From Rhipidocladum racemiflorum (taxonomy: Eukaryota; Streptophyta; Magnoliopsida; Poales; Poaceae), in the NCBI GenBank assembly GCA_036346355.1, contig CM070583.1, positions 6,262,001 through 6,326,000 of the forward strand: a DNA stretch of 64,000 nucleotides. The letters are read 5' to 3'. A program made the translations under genes and the position numbers. The notes under the pieces are model-generated. The model was given only the letters and a program-made list of their open reading frames with translations. It did not search any database and was not told where the DNA came from. Of the stretch, positions 20,558 through 30,464 are shown one piece after another (position 1 is the stretch's first letter; every line of letters begins with the position of its first letter).

Positions 20558-22063
20558 ATGCAGCCGCCTACCCGGCTCAGGCAACTGCAGTGCTTGGCTG
20601 GCCGGTTGGCCTCCCTTGGCCGGTTTATAGCCCGGCTAGGGGAGAAAAGCCTGCCGCTGTTCAAATTGTTGAAGAAGACCAACTCGTTTGAATGGACCCC
20701 AGAAGCACAGCAGGCGTTCGAAGAACTGAAGAAGTACCTTTCTTCCCCCCCCCCGGTGCTGGTCGCCCCCGAGCCTGGCGAGCCGCTGCTGCTGTATGTA
20801 GCGGCTAGCCCCTCTGTGGTGAGCGCGGCCCTGGTGGCGGAGCGGGAAGGTATTCAACGGCCGGTCTACTACATCAACAAAGTGCTACACGACGCGGAAA
20901 CAAGGTACCCTCAGGCTCAGAAGATGGTATACGCCGTGATAGTAGCATCGAGGAAGCTGCGCCACTACTTCCAGGGGAGGGAGATCACAGTAGTCTCCTC
21001 CTACCCCTTGCGCGAGATCCTCCACAACCGAGAAGCCGAGGGCCGCATCGCAAAGTGGTCCGTCGAGCTAGGGGAGTTCGGCGTCAAGTTCGCTCCTCGT
21101 ACCGCGATAAAAAGTCAAAGGCTGGCGGACTTCGTCGTCGAGTGGACTCCGGCCGAATCCGAGGCCGATGAGGTCCCCGCGCCCTCCCCCTGGACGCTCT
21201 TCTTCGACGGGTCCTTCAGGTTCGAAGGCGCGGGGGCTGGGGTCCTCTTGGTCTCCCCGACCGGGGACCTCCTCAAGTACGTGGTCATCCTCAACTTCAA
21301 GGCCACTAACAACGTCGCCGAGTACGAGGGCTTGCTGGCTGGGCTTCGAGCCGCCGCAGCCCTCGGTATTCGGCGCCTACAAGTGAAGGGCGACTCCCTG
21401 CTGGTCGTCAATCAAGCAAGGAAGGATTTCTCCTGTCCTGACCCCGTCATGGCGGCATACCTGGCGGAGGTCAGGAAATTGGAATGGCATTTCGAAGGGG
21501 TGGGGTATACTCACATCCCACGGCGCGACAACCACCTGGCGGATGAACTCGCCCAGCTCGCTTCTACCAGATCCCCTGTGCCGGTCGGGGTCTTCGAAGA
21601 AAGGCTTCCGCGACCGTCCATCGCAGCTCCCGTGCCTGGTGGAGACGATGGTGACGCCACTTCGGCCCTCGCCCCCGGAGGGAAAGTGGTTCCGGTGGAA
21701 ACGCCCGGCCAGGCGGAGTACCCGGACGACCACCTTGTGGTCGCTATGCTTGACCAGGAAGGCACATGGATGGATCCGATCTTGGCCTACCTGAGGGATC
21801 AAGTGTGCCCCGACGATGATGCGTCAGCAGAGAAGGTAGCGCGAAAGGCCAAGTGCTATACCCTGGTGGGCGGGGACCTGTACCGCCGGGGTAAGAACGG
21901 AGTTCTTCTGAAGTGCATCACTCGGGAAGAGGGGGCGGTCTGCTCTCGGATATCCATGGAGGCGTGTGCGGGAGTCATGTATCCGGACGAACGATGGCGG
22001 GAAAAGCTTTCCGCCAAGGGTTCTATTGGCCAACCGCCCTCCAAGATGCCTGCGAGCTGGTGA
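20558..22063 (+). pseudogene. Gypsy pol: RT end, degenerate RNase H and second (archaeal-type) RNase H
   Basis: The 501-residue frame starts inside RT (MQPPTRLRQLQCLAGRLASL); its true start is upstream, across the deletion junction. Residues 40-180 are the original RNase H/RT-connection domain (FEWTPEAQQAFEELKKYLSS), with LLLYVAAS where catalytic versions have an Asp. Residues 208-340 form a second RNase H: WTLFFDGS, NVAEYEGLLAGLRAA and VKGDSLLVVNQ with catalytic Asp, Glu, Asp, then HIPRRDNHLADELAQLA. Loss of the first catalytic site with gain of a second RNase H is known for Tat elements. The frame is lost near 22000, before the integrase zinc site. Confidence 0.85.
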
Positions 22064-22990
22064 GGAGATGTGAAGCGTGCCAGTTCCACGCTAAGCAGAT
22101 CCACCAACCAGCCTAGGCCCTGCAAACTATCCCGCTCTCATGGCCCTTCGTGGTCTGGGGGCTGGATATCCTGGGCCCGTTCCCGCGGGCCACAGGGGGC
22201 TACACCCACCTATTTGTCGCCGTCGACAAGTTCACTAAGTGGGTGGAAGCCGAGGCAGTAAGATCCATCACCGCCGCAGCCGCGGTTAAGTTCATGCAAG
22301 GGATTTTCGCCCGCTTTGGGGTCGCCAACCGCATCATCACCGACAACGGCGCACAGTTCACCATCACGGCCTTCTGAACTCTCTGAAGAGATGGGCACCA
22401 AGGTCTGTTTTGCCTCGGTCGCCCATCCGAGAAGCAATGGCCAAGTCGAGCGGGCCAACGCGCTAGTGCTGAAGGGCCTCAAGACCCGGGCGTTCGATCT
22501 ACTCCATAAGCGTGGGGCACAGTGGACCGAAGAGCTCCCGGCGGTGTTGTGGTCGCTTCGTACCACTCCCAGCCGGGCCACCGGAGAAACCCCTTTCTTC
22601 CTGGTCTACGGCGCGGAAGCTGTTCTCCCTTCGGAGCTGGAGCTGGGGTCACCCCGTGTCGCGGCGTTCGCGGAGGTGGATCAGGAGGACCTGCGCCGAG
22701 ACGACGTCAACCTCCTGGAAGAGGCACGGGATCGGGCGGCCTTGCGGGCCGCGCGGTACCAGCAAAGTCTCAGGCGGTACCACGCCTCCCAGGTCAGCGA
22801 GAGAACTCTGGCGGTGGGCGACCTGGTCTTGCGAAGGATCGATCGCATCTTAGGATCACACAAAATTGTCTCCCAGTGGGAGAGGACCCTTCAAAGTGGT
22901 CTCGATCTCGCCCGGGGCGGTCAGGTTGGCCACTGAGGACGGCGAAGAGCTGGTGAACTCGCAGAATATAGAGAACCTGCGCAAATTCTA
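21960..22990 (+). pseudogene. Gypsy integrase, frameshifted
   Basis: The HHCC zinc-binding part spans two frames around 21913-22116 (GKAFRQGFYWPTALQDA, CEACQFHAKQIHQPA). The catalytic core begins at 22150 with VVWGLDILGPFPRATGGYTH (first Asp) and FVAVDKFTKWVEAEAV, then RIITDNGAQFTITAF (second Asp) and a TGA stop at 22375-22377. The next frame, to 22936, has SVAHPRSNGQVERANALVL with the catalytic Glu and the C-terminal LRTTPSRATGETPFFLVYG region. At least three breaks separate the parts. The enzyme would insert element cDNA in the nucleus; this copy is not functional. Confidence 0.85.
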
Positions 22991-22999
22991 CCCTTGACC

Positions 23000-23600
23000 G
23001 GTTGTAAGTTCCACGCTCTGTTCCCCGACCAGCCAGAGTGCGTCTTCCACTCCATGCCTGATCGGGGAAAAGCCTTGTTTTGAATTTAAATGTTCACTTT
23101 CTTTGTCTACAAGATTTGTTCTTCCTTCCTTTCGGTTTCTTGCCCACTGTTGGGCAGTGCCAGGGCACTCCCCCTTCACCCTGCGGTCGTGCAAAAACCC
23201 TGTAGCAAAGGGGGAGCCACTCAGCGAGAACGGAGTGCAGGGGTAGGCGATCGGATGGCTGGTTCAGCACGACCCCCGGCACGGTCATGACACTCCGGGT
23301 GTCCCCATGGGGGTCGGCGTCTCGAACACCGTACCCGAAAACCTAAGACCCTGTCACGGCTCGCTGAATGTCCATTCCCTAGGGGCTATCTGGGAAGCAG
23401 AATTTCGCTAAGCTAAGGGGTTTGAAGGGAGTGGCCCCCTGGCACAAGTCGTTAAGTCACCGAGCATTCAGGCACTTTCTCTTTGGGAATCGGTAAAGTG
23501 AAAAAAGAAAAAGAAAAGAGACAACAGACACTGTGTGAAGCAAAGATAAGCCTGCGCGTCAGTTTCATTCTTTAAATTGAAATGCATAAGTGTCTTACAG
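23000..23600. other. Gypsy 3' internal region without plus-strand coding
   Basis: This spacer between the integrase end and the antisense gene is mostly unique and non-coding. Confidence 0.5.
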
Positions 23601-23626
23601 GCGGAAACAAAAGAAAAGGGGGGAGA

Positions 23627-26246
23627 CTACGCTACGGGCGGTTCCTCCTCGTCTTCTGCTGCGGCCTCCGCAGCCGCCACGTCCTCGTCAGCCGGGCCGA
23701 CGTCCAGCGCCATCGACACGTCCTCCGCGGCCGCCTCCAGCTGAGGATTACCCATCTCCAGCTGCGCGGCAACGTGATCGGCGGCACCCCGGACCCGCTC
23801 CTCCGCCTGCGCTTGATCTCGCTTCGATCCTCGAGCAGTGGCCATGGGATCGGTTGGCGCTCGCGGCGCAGCGCGAGCCAGCACGCGTCGTCGCCGTGGC
23901 CGTCGCGACTGCACGCCCCTCCTAGGCGGACCGGGCGACAAGAGCAGTGGGCAAGTGCGTGAGGAAGTCCGTGGTCCGGGTGAGGCAGAACGCGTAATGC
24001 TGCGGCCTCTCCTCCCGCGGACCCGGCTGCTCCAGTCCCAGTGGAGCAAGGCTGGCCACCGTCCATTCAAAGGCGTGGCGCAGCATCCTGAGGGTATCCA
24101 CCTCAGACTGGGCCCTTTCGGTCCTCTCCGCCGCCAATTCCGCGGAAAGTTCCTCAGCACGGCGGGCCCCCTGCTCCCGCTGCACCCGCTCTCGCCGCAG
24201 TTGGAGCTCCAGCCCCGCCCCCTGCTCGCGCAAGTCTTCCACCTCCTTGCGGAGGCGGTGGATCTCGGTTCCCGCCTCCGTCAGCCGCTCCCTGCTCGAC
24301 TCCAGGCGGCTGCTCGTACTGGAGTAGAGCTCACCGAGAGCCGCCAGCAGGGCGTTCGCATCTGCAGAAGGAATGGAGGATACGGGAGGCTCTGGGGTAG
24401 GAACAGGGCCCAGTGGGCCCGGACCCTGAGCGACGGCGACGTCAACAGCTGCCTGGGGATTGTCCCCCTCGTCCTGCTCGTCCCGGGGCTCGACATCCCT
24501 GGGCGGCGCGGCCCCCACGGCCGCAACACCTTGACCGTCCTGGGCGCCGAGGGCACCCGGAGCGGGAACCCTGAGCAGGGAAACGATCATAAGGTACGAT
24601 CCAAAGGAACATAATTTTTACATTACGTGTCTGTTCTTGTATAAATACCTAGGTGACGGCCTCGGGAACCGGGGCATGCTCGGAGTTAGGACCAGTCCCC
24701 TGCACGGTGCTGCCGGTGCCGGTCCTAGCGGTCTAGGGACCGGCCAAGCGGCGAGGATTTAAACGCCGCTGGCTGGTGGCGCGGCGTAAGGCTCATCGCC
24801 GCTGGCCGGGCGGCGAGGAAGGCCGTCGCTGCCAATGGCGGCAGCGGAGGCGGCAGTGGCGGGGGCGGTGGCCGTAGCGCTGTCGGTGAAGCCGAGGGCG
24901 GCAGCTGTTGCCCCACCGTCGGAGCCGGCGGAGGCGGAAAGAAGGCCGGCGCTGGAGGGTCCATTGTCACCACCCCAACAGGGGCGAAGGAGGATGAGGT
25001 CCCGCCAGTCGACGAACCCCCCGCCACCATTGACGAGCCCGCCGCCGCAGCAGAAGAAGTGTCCGCGGCCGCCGCAGAGGGTCCTGCCCCGGCCGGGCCC
25101 AGGAGGCGGGGCCTTTGGGGAGACCTGCTGCCATCATCGTCGTCGTCGTGGCGTCTGCGCCTCCCTTGATCACCCCTCCCCTGGCCGCCGGCGGGGGGAG
25201 GGTCCCTGATCATTAGGGGGCCCGGCGTGTCACGTCGGGAGTGCCCATGGCGTCCATCGACGGCATGGCGCGAATTATCGTCGCTCGCTCTCCGGGCGAT
25301 AACCGGCAGAGCGGGACCGTTCCCTCCGGGAACGGCGGAACGGGGCTAACAAAGCCCAGCTGCGCCATCCACCTGTCGATCACGTCAGGAGCCAGGTTCC
25401 CAGCGGCTGACAACAACAAAAAAGAGAAGAGAAGGCGGAAGCCCCAGGAGACGGAAATGCTGTCAGCGCCAGATTCAACCAATAAAGAAGAAGGGCGAGG
25501 GATGATCTCAGGCGAAGCGGGTTACCTCCGACGATACTCCGGGTCCCGTCGCCCAGGCCCATGTACTGCCAGGCTGGGCGGACGCGACGGCGCAGAGGGC
25601 ACAGTCTCCGGGAGATGAAGTCCCGGATAACCATGGGCCCTGTCAGGCCCGCCGTCTGCAGCTGGTCAACCCGGGCTAGCATCACCTGGAGCTCGGGCGT
25701 CTCGCTCACCTGGGCCCCCCAGTTGAGGTTGCTAACCGCTGGACCAGACGGAAGATCCAGCACCTCAATGCCGCTGTCGTCCTCGACGTACACCCAATCT
25801 TCGCACCAATTTCTCCAGCTGGACCGGCAGTCCAGTGGAATGTAGCGCGACAATGTCCCGTCACGGAGCCGCAGGTGGCAGCTCCCGGTAACAGGCGAAT
25901 TGCCGCCCGCGGCGCGAAGGGTATAAAAGAAGCGAAAAAGTAGGAGGTTGGGTAACACTCCTACGAACATTTCGCAGAAGTGGGCAAAGGCGGCAAGGAG
26001 GACAACGGAGTTGGGGGGAAGGTGAATGTGGTGAATAGCGTAGAAGTTGAGAACGGACAGATAAAAGTCAGAAACCGGCGGCAGCAGGCCGGCAAGAAGC
26101 TGCCATCCGAAGAATACCACTTCCCCGGGCCGGCAGTGGGGCTCAACGGTCCCGGCGCGGACGCGGAGAGCGCCCGCGGTTATGTTCCGAGAAAGCCTGG
26201 CGGCAACCTCCTCCTCAACTGTCGACGAGGGGAGAATGGGAGCCAT
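23627..26246 (-). CDS. Antisense gene of the gypsy element (Transposase_28-type domain plus coiled coil)
   Basis: At least three open segments lie on the minus strand. Segment 26246 to about 25525 encodes MAPILPSSTVEEEVAARLSR, then FYAIHHIHLPPNSVVLLAAF, FCEMFVGVLPNLLLFRFFY and FISRRLCPLRRRVRPAWQY, matching the plant 'putative gypsy-type transposon' domain (Pfam Transposase_28). It stops at a GTAACC donor-like site; AAGNLAPDVIDRWMAQLGFV resumes after a TTGTCAG acceptor near 25400. Segment 25213-24725 is Pro/Ala-rich. Segment 24590-23627 has a strong coiled coil (LRKEVEDLREQGAGLELQLR) and an acidic tail (AAEDEEEPPVA). Antisense frames here are known in Tat elements; their function is unknown. 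Exon joins are inferred and may contain lesions. Confidence 0.7.
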
Positions 26247-26667
26247 CGAGCGCAGAAGAGTACCGGAGCGCGTCGAAGAAGAAGAAGGAGCAAGGAGAAT
26301 CCGAAGTAGGAGCGAGGGGGGTAAGGAGGAGGAAGAACCGCTCCCCCCTCGGTCAGCCCCATATAAGGCTGCGAGGGAAGGCTCGGCGGGAAAACCGAAG
26401 GGGCGCGACGGTTCGTGTAAAAGGAAGTTTTGAAACCCCCCCTAAAGGTAGGAGATCCGGAAAGGTCGTGCGGATCGTGCGTCCGTTACGAGGCGGGAAT
26501 AACTGCGCACCCCGCCTCGGGAACCGAAGAAGCCGGAAGACCTTTAAAGACTGCGGGGCGCGTGGGCGTGTAAGGGGCCCACCCGGGAGATTCAACGGCT
26601 CTCCGAAGGTCGTTCAAAAAGGAATGTCGGAGACCGGAAGGCGCTCCAGGGTGGTCCCGGGGGCTAC

Positions 26668-27744
26668 TGTCGGCGTATTCCACACCAGGGTACCCGCTCC
26701 CCCGCAGTAAGTACGATCGCCTGGCGGGTGGGGGACGTTTGGGCCCCACCACCTAGGCAGTGGCGAGGCCACCTGGTGGTCGCCCAGTGGACAAGTGGCG
26801 ATCAGGCCACACCCACTGAGCGCCCAGGAAAGTGGTCGCCCAGTGGACAGGTGGCGGTCAGGCCACGCCCACTGGGCACCCAGGAAGGTGGTCGCCCAGT
26901 GGATAGGTGGCGGTCAGGCCACGCCACTGGGCGCCCAGGAAAGTGGTCGCCCAATGGACAGGTGGCGGTCGGGCCACGCCACTGGGTGCCCAGGAAAGTG
27001 GTCGCCCAGTGGACGGGTGGCGACGAGGCCACACCACTGGGCGCCCAGGAAGGTAGTCGCGCAAGGGACGCGTGGCGAGCGAGCGCGCCCTGGCGACAAA
27101 TGGTGGTTGCTCAATGACGAGTGGCATGCAGGCCACTCCCCTGGCGTCCACCCCCGAGGCTGCAGCGCCCAGAGCAAGGGCATTTAATGCGAGTCGTGCG
27201 CATTAAATGCAAAACATGGAGGATACAGTATGGCGGCGCGCTTTCCCAGGCGTGCATTAATTATGTGTGACATCACGGCAGCACCTCACCCCCTTGCGGA
27301 ACGAGCGGCGTTGGTAGGCGTGGGACCCGAGGCGGGGGTGTGACGGCCGCGGCAGACATTAAATGAGGTGTAAGAATAGTGACAGGCGCATTAAATGCGT
27401 CTGTGGCAGTGTAATGAGTATGACTTGCGGTGTAAGCCTCCCCTGCGCCCCCGCCAGCCCAAGTATAAAAGGAAGCCGGGGTGCAAGGGAGAAGGGGTTC
27501 GATCCATGGTCAGTAGGTTTCACCCTTTGAAGTTAGCCTATAAGCAATAGCAAGAGAACCAGGACTAGGTTTGTTACTCTTCGGAGGACCTGAAGCTGGA
27601 AAAATGTCTTGCGTCCACCCTTTCTCCTGAGCCTCCGGTTACTCCGGTCATCTTCTTCCTTTCTCCGGCGATTGCCCCGAAAGCCTCCCGTCTGAACCTC
27701 ACAAGCACCCGACTCGGAGGTACCTGTCGGCTAGTACGCTGACA
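26668..27744 (+). repeat. 3' LTR of the gypsy element (1077 bp)
   Basis: It follows a G/C-rich polypurine-like tract (GTCCCGGGGGCTAC) and has the same termini as the 5' LTR. It is 100 bp shorter because its GTGGTCGCCCAGTGGAC array has about seven units instead of nine. The TATA box TATAAAAG is at 27464-27471. Confidence 0.93.
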
Positions 27745-27749
27745 CATAC

Positions 27750-27862
27750 ATTGAATATAATGTTTACCGATAATAATTAAAGATAATCTAATTATTTTTA
27801 ATATCTTTTTCAATTATATGTCAAAAAAATACGACTTCTAAACTTGATACAAGGGAGTAATA
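27750..27862. mobile_element. Right half of the MITE split by the gypsy insertion
   Basis: AT-rich sequence ends AAACTTGATACAAGGGAGTAA, complementary to the left half beginning near 18309. Confidence 0.55.
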
Positions 27863-27957
27863 TTTATTTACTTATCGCTATTCGCTAACAATTACATCCG
27901 CCGCCATGACCTGTACCTGTGTATGATGTACAGTCGCAGACAAACTGACCAAGAGTC

Positions 27958-28034
27958 CAAGACTCTCTCTGTCTCTCTCTCTCTCTCCCTCGCTCTCTCC
28001 CTCTCTCTCTCTCTCTCTCTCCCTCCCTCCCTCC

Positions 28035-28075
<41 letters not shown>
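27958..28075. repeat. CT dinucleotide microsatellite (about 115 bp)
   Basis: Almost pure CTCTCT with CCCTCC interruptions. It lies 50 bp beyond the stop codon of the minus-strand ubiquitin-fusion gene, so it may fall in its 3' transcribed region. Confidence 0.95.
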
Positions 28076-28076
<1 letters not shown>

Positions 28077-28122
28077 AGAAACGGCAGAACTAACTACGAC
28101 CAGCGATACGTCACGGAAGAAT

Positions 28123-28992
28123 TCAGTACCCTACTCCAGCCGTGATCAGAGAAATGGCGACAAGAAACAGGGCAAAGAAAACGAAACAGAGCACCGGGTG
28201 TGCGGTGCTGGCCGCGACTCCGGTGACGGCCGACGAGGCGGCGGCGACTCCCATGGCAGAGACATTCTGACGGGCGAAGGCGGCCGCCTTGGTGATCAGC
28301 GCGGTGACGACGCCAATTGGCTTGGCTGTGCTGGTCAGGCAGACGCCGGCGGTGATGAGGTTCACCCCGGCGAAAGCGAGGGCCGTCAGGAAGAAGAGGA
28401 GTGCGGCATGGACTTCGCTGACTCCGCCGGCTGAGCCGCCTCCAGGTAAGCTGCCGAGTGCCGCCCCGACTGCAATAAAGGTGGTGGAGAGGCCAAGGGT
28501 CGTGGTCCAGGCCGAGCCGCCGGCGGTGCGCGTGTCACCACCAGCGCCTCCCCGGAGGCGGAGGAGGAGGTGCAGGTTGGCCTCCTTCCTGATGCCGTAG
28601 TCGGCGAGGGTGTGGCCGTCCTCGAGGTGCCTGCCGGCGAAGATGAGCCGCTGCTGGTCGGCCGGAAAGCCTTCCTTCGCCTGGATCTTGGCCTTGACAT
28701 AGTCGACGGTGTCCGAAGGATCAACCTCAAGGGCGAGCCCTCCGGTCGGGGTCCTGACAAAAACCTGCATCCCACCGGCGTGGCGGCGGCGGAGGAGCGC
28801 GCAGCTGTTGTGGCCGTAGTCGGAAAGAGTACCTCTACTTGCGCCGTTCCCAAGCCGCCTGCCGTCCCCAGAGCGGGCAAAGACAAGGCGGCGCGGATCC
28901 ACAGGGGGAGGAGCACCATCCACTAATTTGCCCCTCACGTCGCCGCCGGGAAAACCGTGCGCCGACTCCACCTCACACGTGATGGTGCTCAT
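28123..28992 (-). CDS. Divergent di-ubiquitin-like protein fused to a four-helix membrane domain
   Basis: 289 residues in one exon. Residues 1-74 form a degenerate ubiquitin-like unit lacking strand 1 (VDPRRLVFARSGDGRRL, TLSDYG, ending HAGG). Residues 75-149 form a clear ubiquitin-like domain: MQVFVRTPTGGLALEV, VKAKIQAKEGFPADQQRLIF, LEDGHTLADYGIRKEANLHL, ending LRLRGG. Lysines equivalent to ubiquitin 27, 29, 33 and 63 are kept; 6, 11 and 48 are replaced, and Leu8 is Pro. Residues 160-289 hold four hydrophobic helices ending PVLCFVFFALFLVAISLITA. The LRLRGG|AGG junction could be a deubiquitinase site, as in ubiquitin-ribosomal fusions; this is inference. I chose the ATG directly after the intron acceptor, as in polyubiquitin genes; an upstream ATG at 29019 lies in the intron. 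Confidence 0.8.
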   Translation of the reverse strand: MSTITCEVESAHGFPGGDVRGKLVDGAPPPVDPRRLVFARSGDGRRLGNGASRGTLSDYGHNSCALLRRRHAGGMQVFVRTPTGGLALEVDPSDTVDYVKAKIQAKEGFPADQQRLIFAGRHLEDGHTLADYGIRKEANLHLLLRLRGGAGGDTRTAGGSAWTTTLGLSTTFIAVGAALGSLPGGGSAGGVSEVHAALLFFLTALAFAGVNLITAGVCLTSTAKPIGVVTALITKAAAFARQNVSAMGVAAASSAVTGVAASTAHPVLCFVFFALFLVAISLITAGVGY

Positions 28993-29090
28993 CTGCACCC
29001 GATTAATTAGAAGATGCAATTAACAAGAGGGATTAACCAAGTGAAGATCGAACAGCTCCATATATAAACAAGAGATTAATCAATCCTTAC
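28993..29090 (-). other. 5' leader intron of the ubiquitin-fusion gene
   Basis: On the minus strand a donor, TTTCAAG|GTAAGG, and an acceptor, GGGTGCAG|ATGAGC, bound a 98-bp intron that ends immediately before the start codon. A leader intron abutting the ATG is characteristic of plant polyubiquitin genes. The adjoining exon 1 (about 29091-29145) has a frame that would run into TGA across the splice, so it is read as untranslated. Confidence 0.7.
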
Positions 29091-29171
29091 CTTGAAATGG
29101 TTACTGCCTGTGCCTGGCTAGAGTGCTTGCTCTCTCTCGCGCTGAAGCGACGCATCTCCAGATCTGCTGCT

Positions 29172-29180
29172 TATATATAT
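29172..29180 (-). promoter_or_regulatory. TATA box of the ubiquitin-fusion gene
   Basis: ATATATATA on the minus strand, about 80 bp upstream of the splice donor. This places transcription start near 29145, a sensible short first exon. Confidence 0.6.
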
Positions 29181-29339
29181 CGTCGACCCGTTCGCGCTTA
29201 TCGTGTTCGTCAGGTGGTGAGGTTACCCGCCACGAAGTTGACCGATCGAACAGCTGCGCGGACGCCGAGGAGCCCCGGTCGAGAGGGAGGGACAGGGAAG
29301 GATCAAAGGGGGGATGAGGTTCCGAGCAGCTAGCTAACG

Positions 29340-29799
29340 TGGCGCGAGCTCACCGCCCGTATGTGTGCGTAGCGTAGCTGGCTGACGGCTACGTGACGAT
29401 CGAAACTTCGGAGCCAAGGATGGTTTCATCCTACATATGTTTGGCAACGATTGAAACGAAGCTTCCTGCATGCTTCCACGAATATGGTTAAGAATATATA
29501 CGACCGTTTTCGCTGCTGTTAACTTCAAAAAATCACCTTCTTTTCTCTCGTCAAGTTTTCCGTTTTTTCTGGATGAGCTGCTACTTTGGGAGGCCAAAAC
29601 AAGACCATAGCAAACTTTTTTACTGTAGCAAACAATCGCTATGATACCTTGCCTGAGTTTTTTCTTACACGCGGGGCTGCGGAACTTTTTTACTGTAGCA
29701 AACAATCGCTGCAGACCGTTTGATCTACGGATGGACGGCTTAGATAGGTGCAGTCGTACCTGATCTCGGTCCCCTTTCATAGGTAGAAACCGAACCATT
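29340..29799. other. Upstream flank of the ubiquitin-fusion gene, duplicated near 63.3-63.5 kb
   Basis: No gene is visible. GAGCTGCTACTTTGGGAGGC, TAGCAAACAATCGCT and GGACGGCTTAGATAGGTGCAG have close counterparts at 63338-63490 in the same orientation. A 24-bp internal repeat, AACTTTTTTACTGTAGCAAA, occurs at 29616 and 29684. Confidence 0.5.
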
Positions 29800-30085
29800 T
29801 TGGAAGTCAAACTTTTCGAACTCGACGGTCAAAAAAAATTCGAAAATACACCGATTTTCTTCGTAAAACGGCAAACTAAACGGAACAATTCGGAAACTGA
29901 TTTTCGAGCGATTTTGTCGATTTTCAAGCGATTTCGCCAATTTTTGACCGGTTTGCATAGCATAAAAATTTCCAAAATTTTAAATTATTTTTAATTGGAC
30001 CAATTTATTGACTCATATAGTTTATCAAACTGGCTCGTTACGTTTCCAAACGATTTTCGTCGTATTTTGAAGCCATGGCCAAATC
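29800..30085. repeat. Fragment related to the CGAAATT/GATTTTCG repeat
   Basis: It contains GAAAATACACCGATTTTC, TTTTCGAGCGATTTTGTCG and TTTTGACCGGTTTGC. It is absent from the corresponding position of the duplicated copy near 63.53 kb, so it was probably inserted later. Confidence 0.5.
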
Positions 30086-30088
30086 TAA

Positions 30089-30354
30089 GACCATCTCCAA
30101 CCCATTCCCGTCCCCTCCCTCATTCCCTTCGCGAAGGGATTCCCATTCCCTTCAGCGCTCCAACGGGTTCCCTTCAGCATTCCCTTCAGCCTGGGATTCT
30201 CTCTCCCATTCCCTCCAGGAAGGGATTCTCTCTCCTTTCCCTATACAATTCCTTTTAAAGGGAATCTGTTGGAGATGAGTGAAAATAAAGGGAATGGGAA
30301 TGGGGAAGGGAACAGGGAAGGAATGAAATGAAGGGAATATGGTTGGAGATGGTC
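30089..30354. mobile_element. Tourist-like MITE (266 bp)
   Basis: TIRs GACCATCTCCAACC and its exact complement GGTTGGAGATGGTC are flanked by TAA at 30086-30088 and 30355-30357. The interior is largely a long imperfect palindrome of GGGAATGGGAATCCC-type motifs. PIF/Harbinger-type MITE. Confidence 0.9.
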
Positions 30355-30464
30355 TAAATAGACATTTTATTTTTTACTTATACCCTACCCGATAGCGTGG
30401 GTATAGATTACGATGAGAGTAGCGAGTACCCAGTAGCGGTTGGACACTCAAATTTAATCATTGG

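Larger units (their letters stand above)
18431..27744 (+). mobile_element. Ty3/gypsy (Tat-lineage) LTR retrotransposon, internally deleted
   Basis: The LTRs at 18431-19607 and 26668-27744 are nearly identical outside a tandem-repeat block. The duplication CATAC flanks the element at 18426-18430 and 27745-27749. Order is LTR, primer-binding site, gag remnant, pol from the C-terminal RT onward with two RNase H domains, integrase, antisense gene, polypurine tract, LTR. The high LTR identity implies a recent insertion. Most of gag, the protease and the RT palm are missing, so it is non-autonomous. Two RNase H domains and an antisense reading frame are hallmarks of the Tat lineage. Confidence 0.93.

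Noticed and set aside
19689..20584. Several 90-200-codon frames on both strands between the gypsy primer-binding site and pol
   Set aside because: GC-driven; only the KYDGTTNPE segment in one frame is recognisable as gag.
28198..28926. Plus-strand frames opposite the ubiquitin-fusion gene
   Set aside because: Mirror images of a GC-rich coding exon on the minus strand, without motifs.
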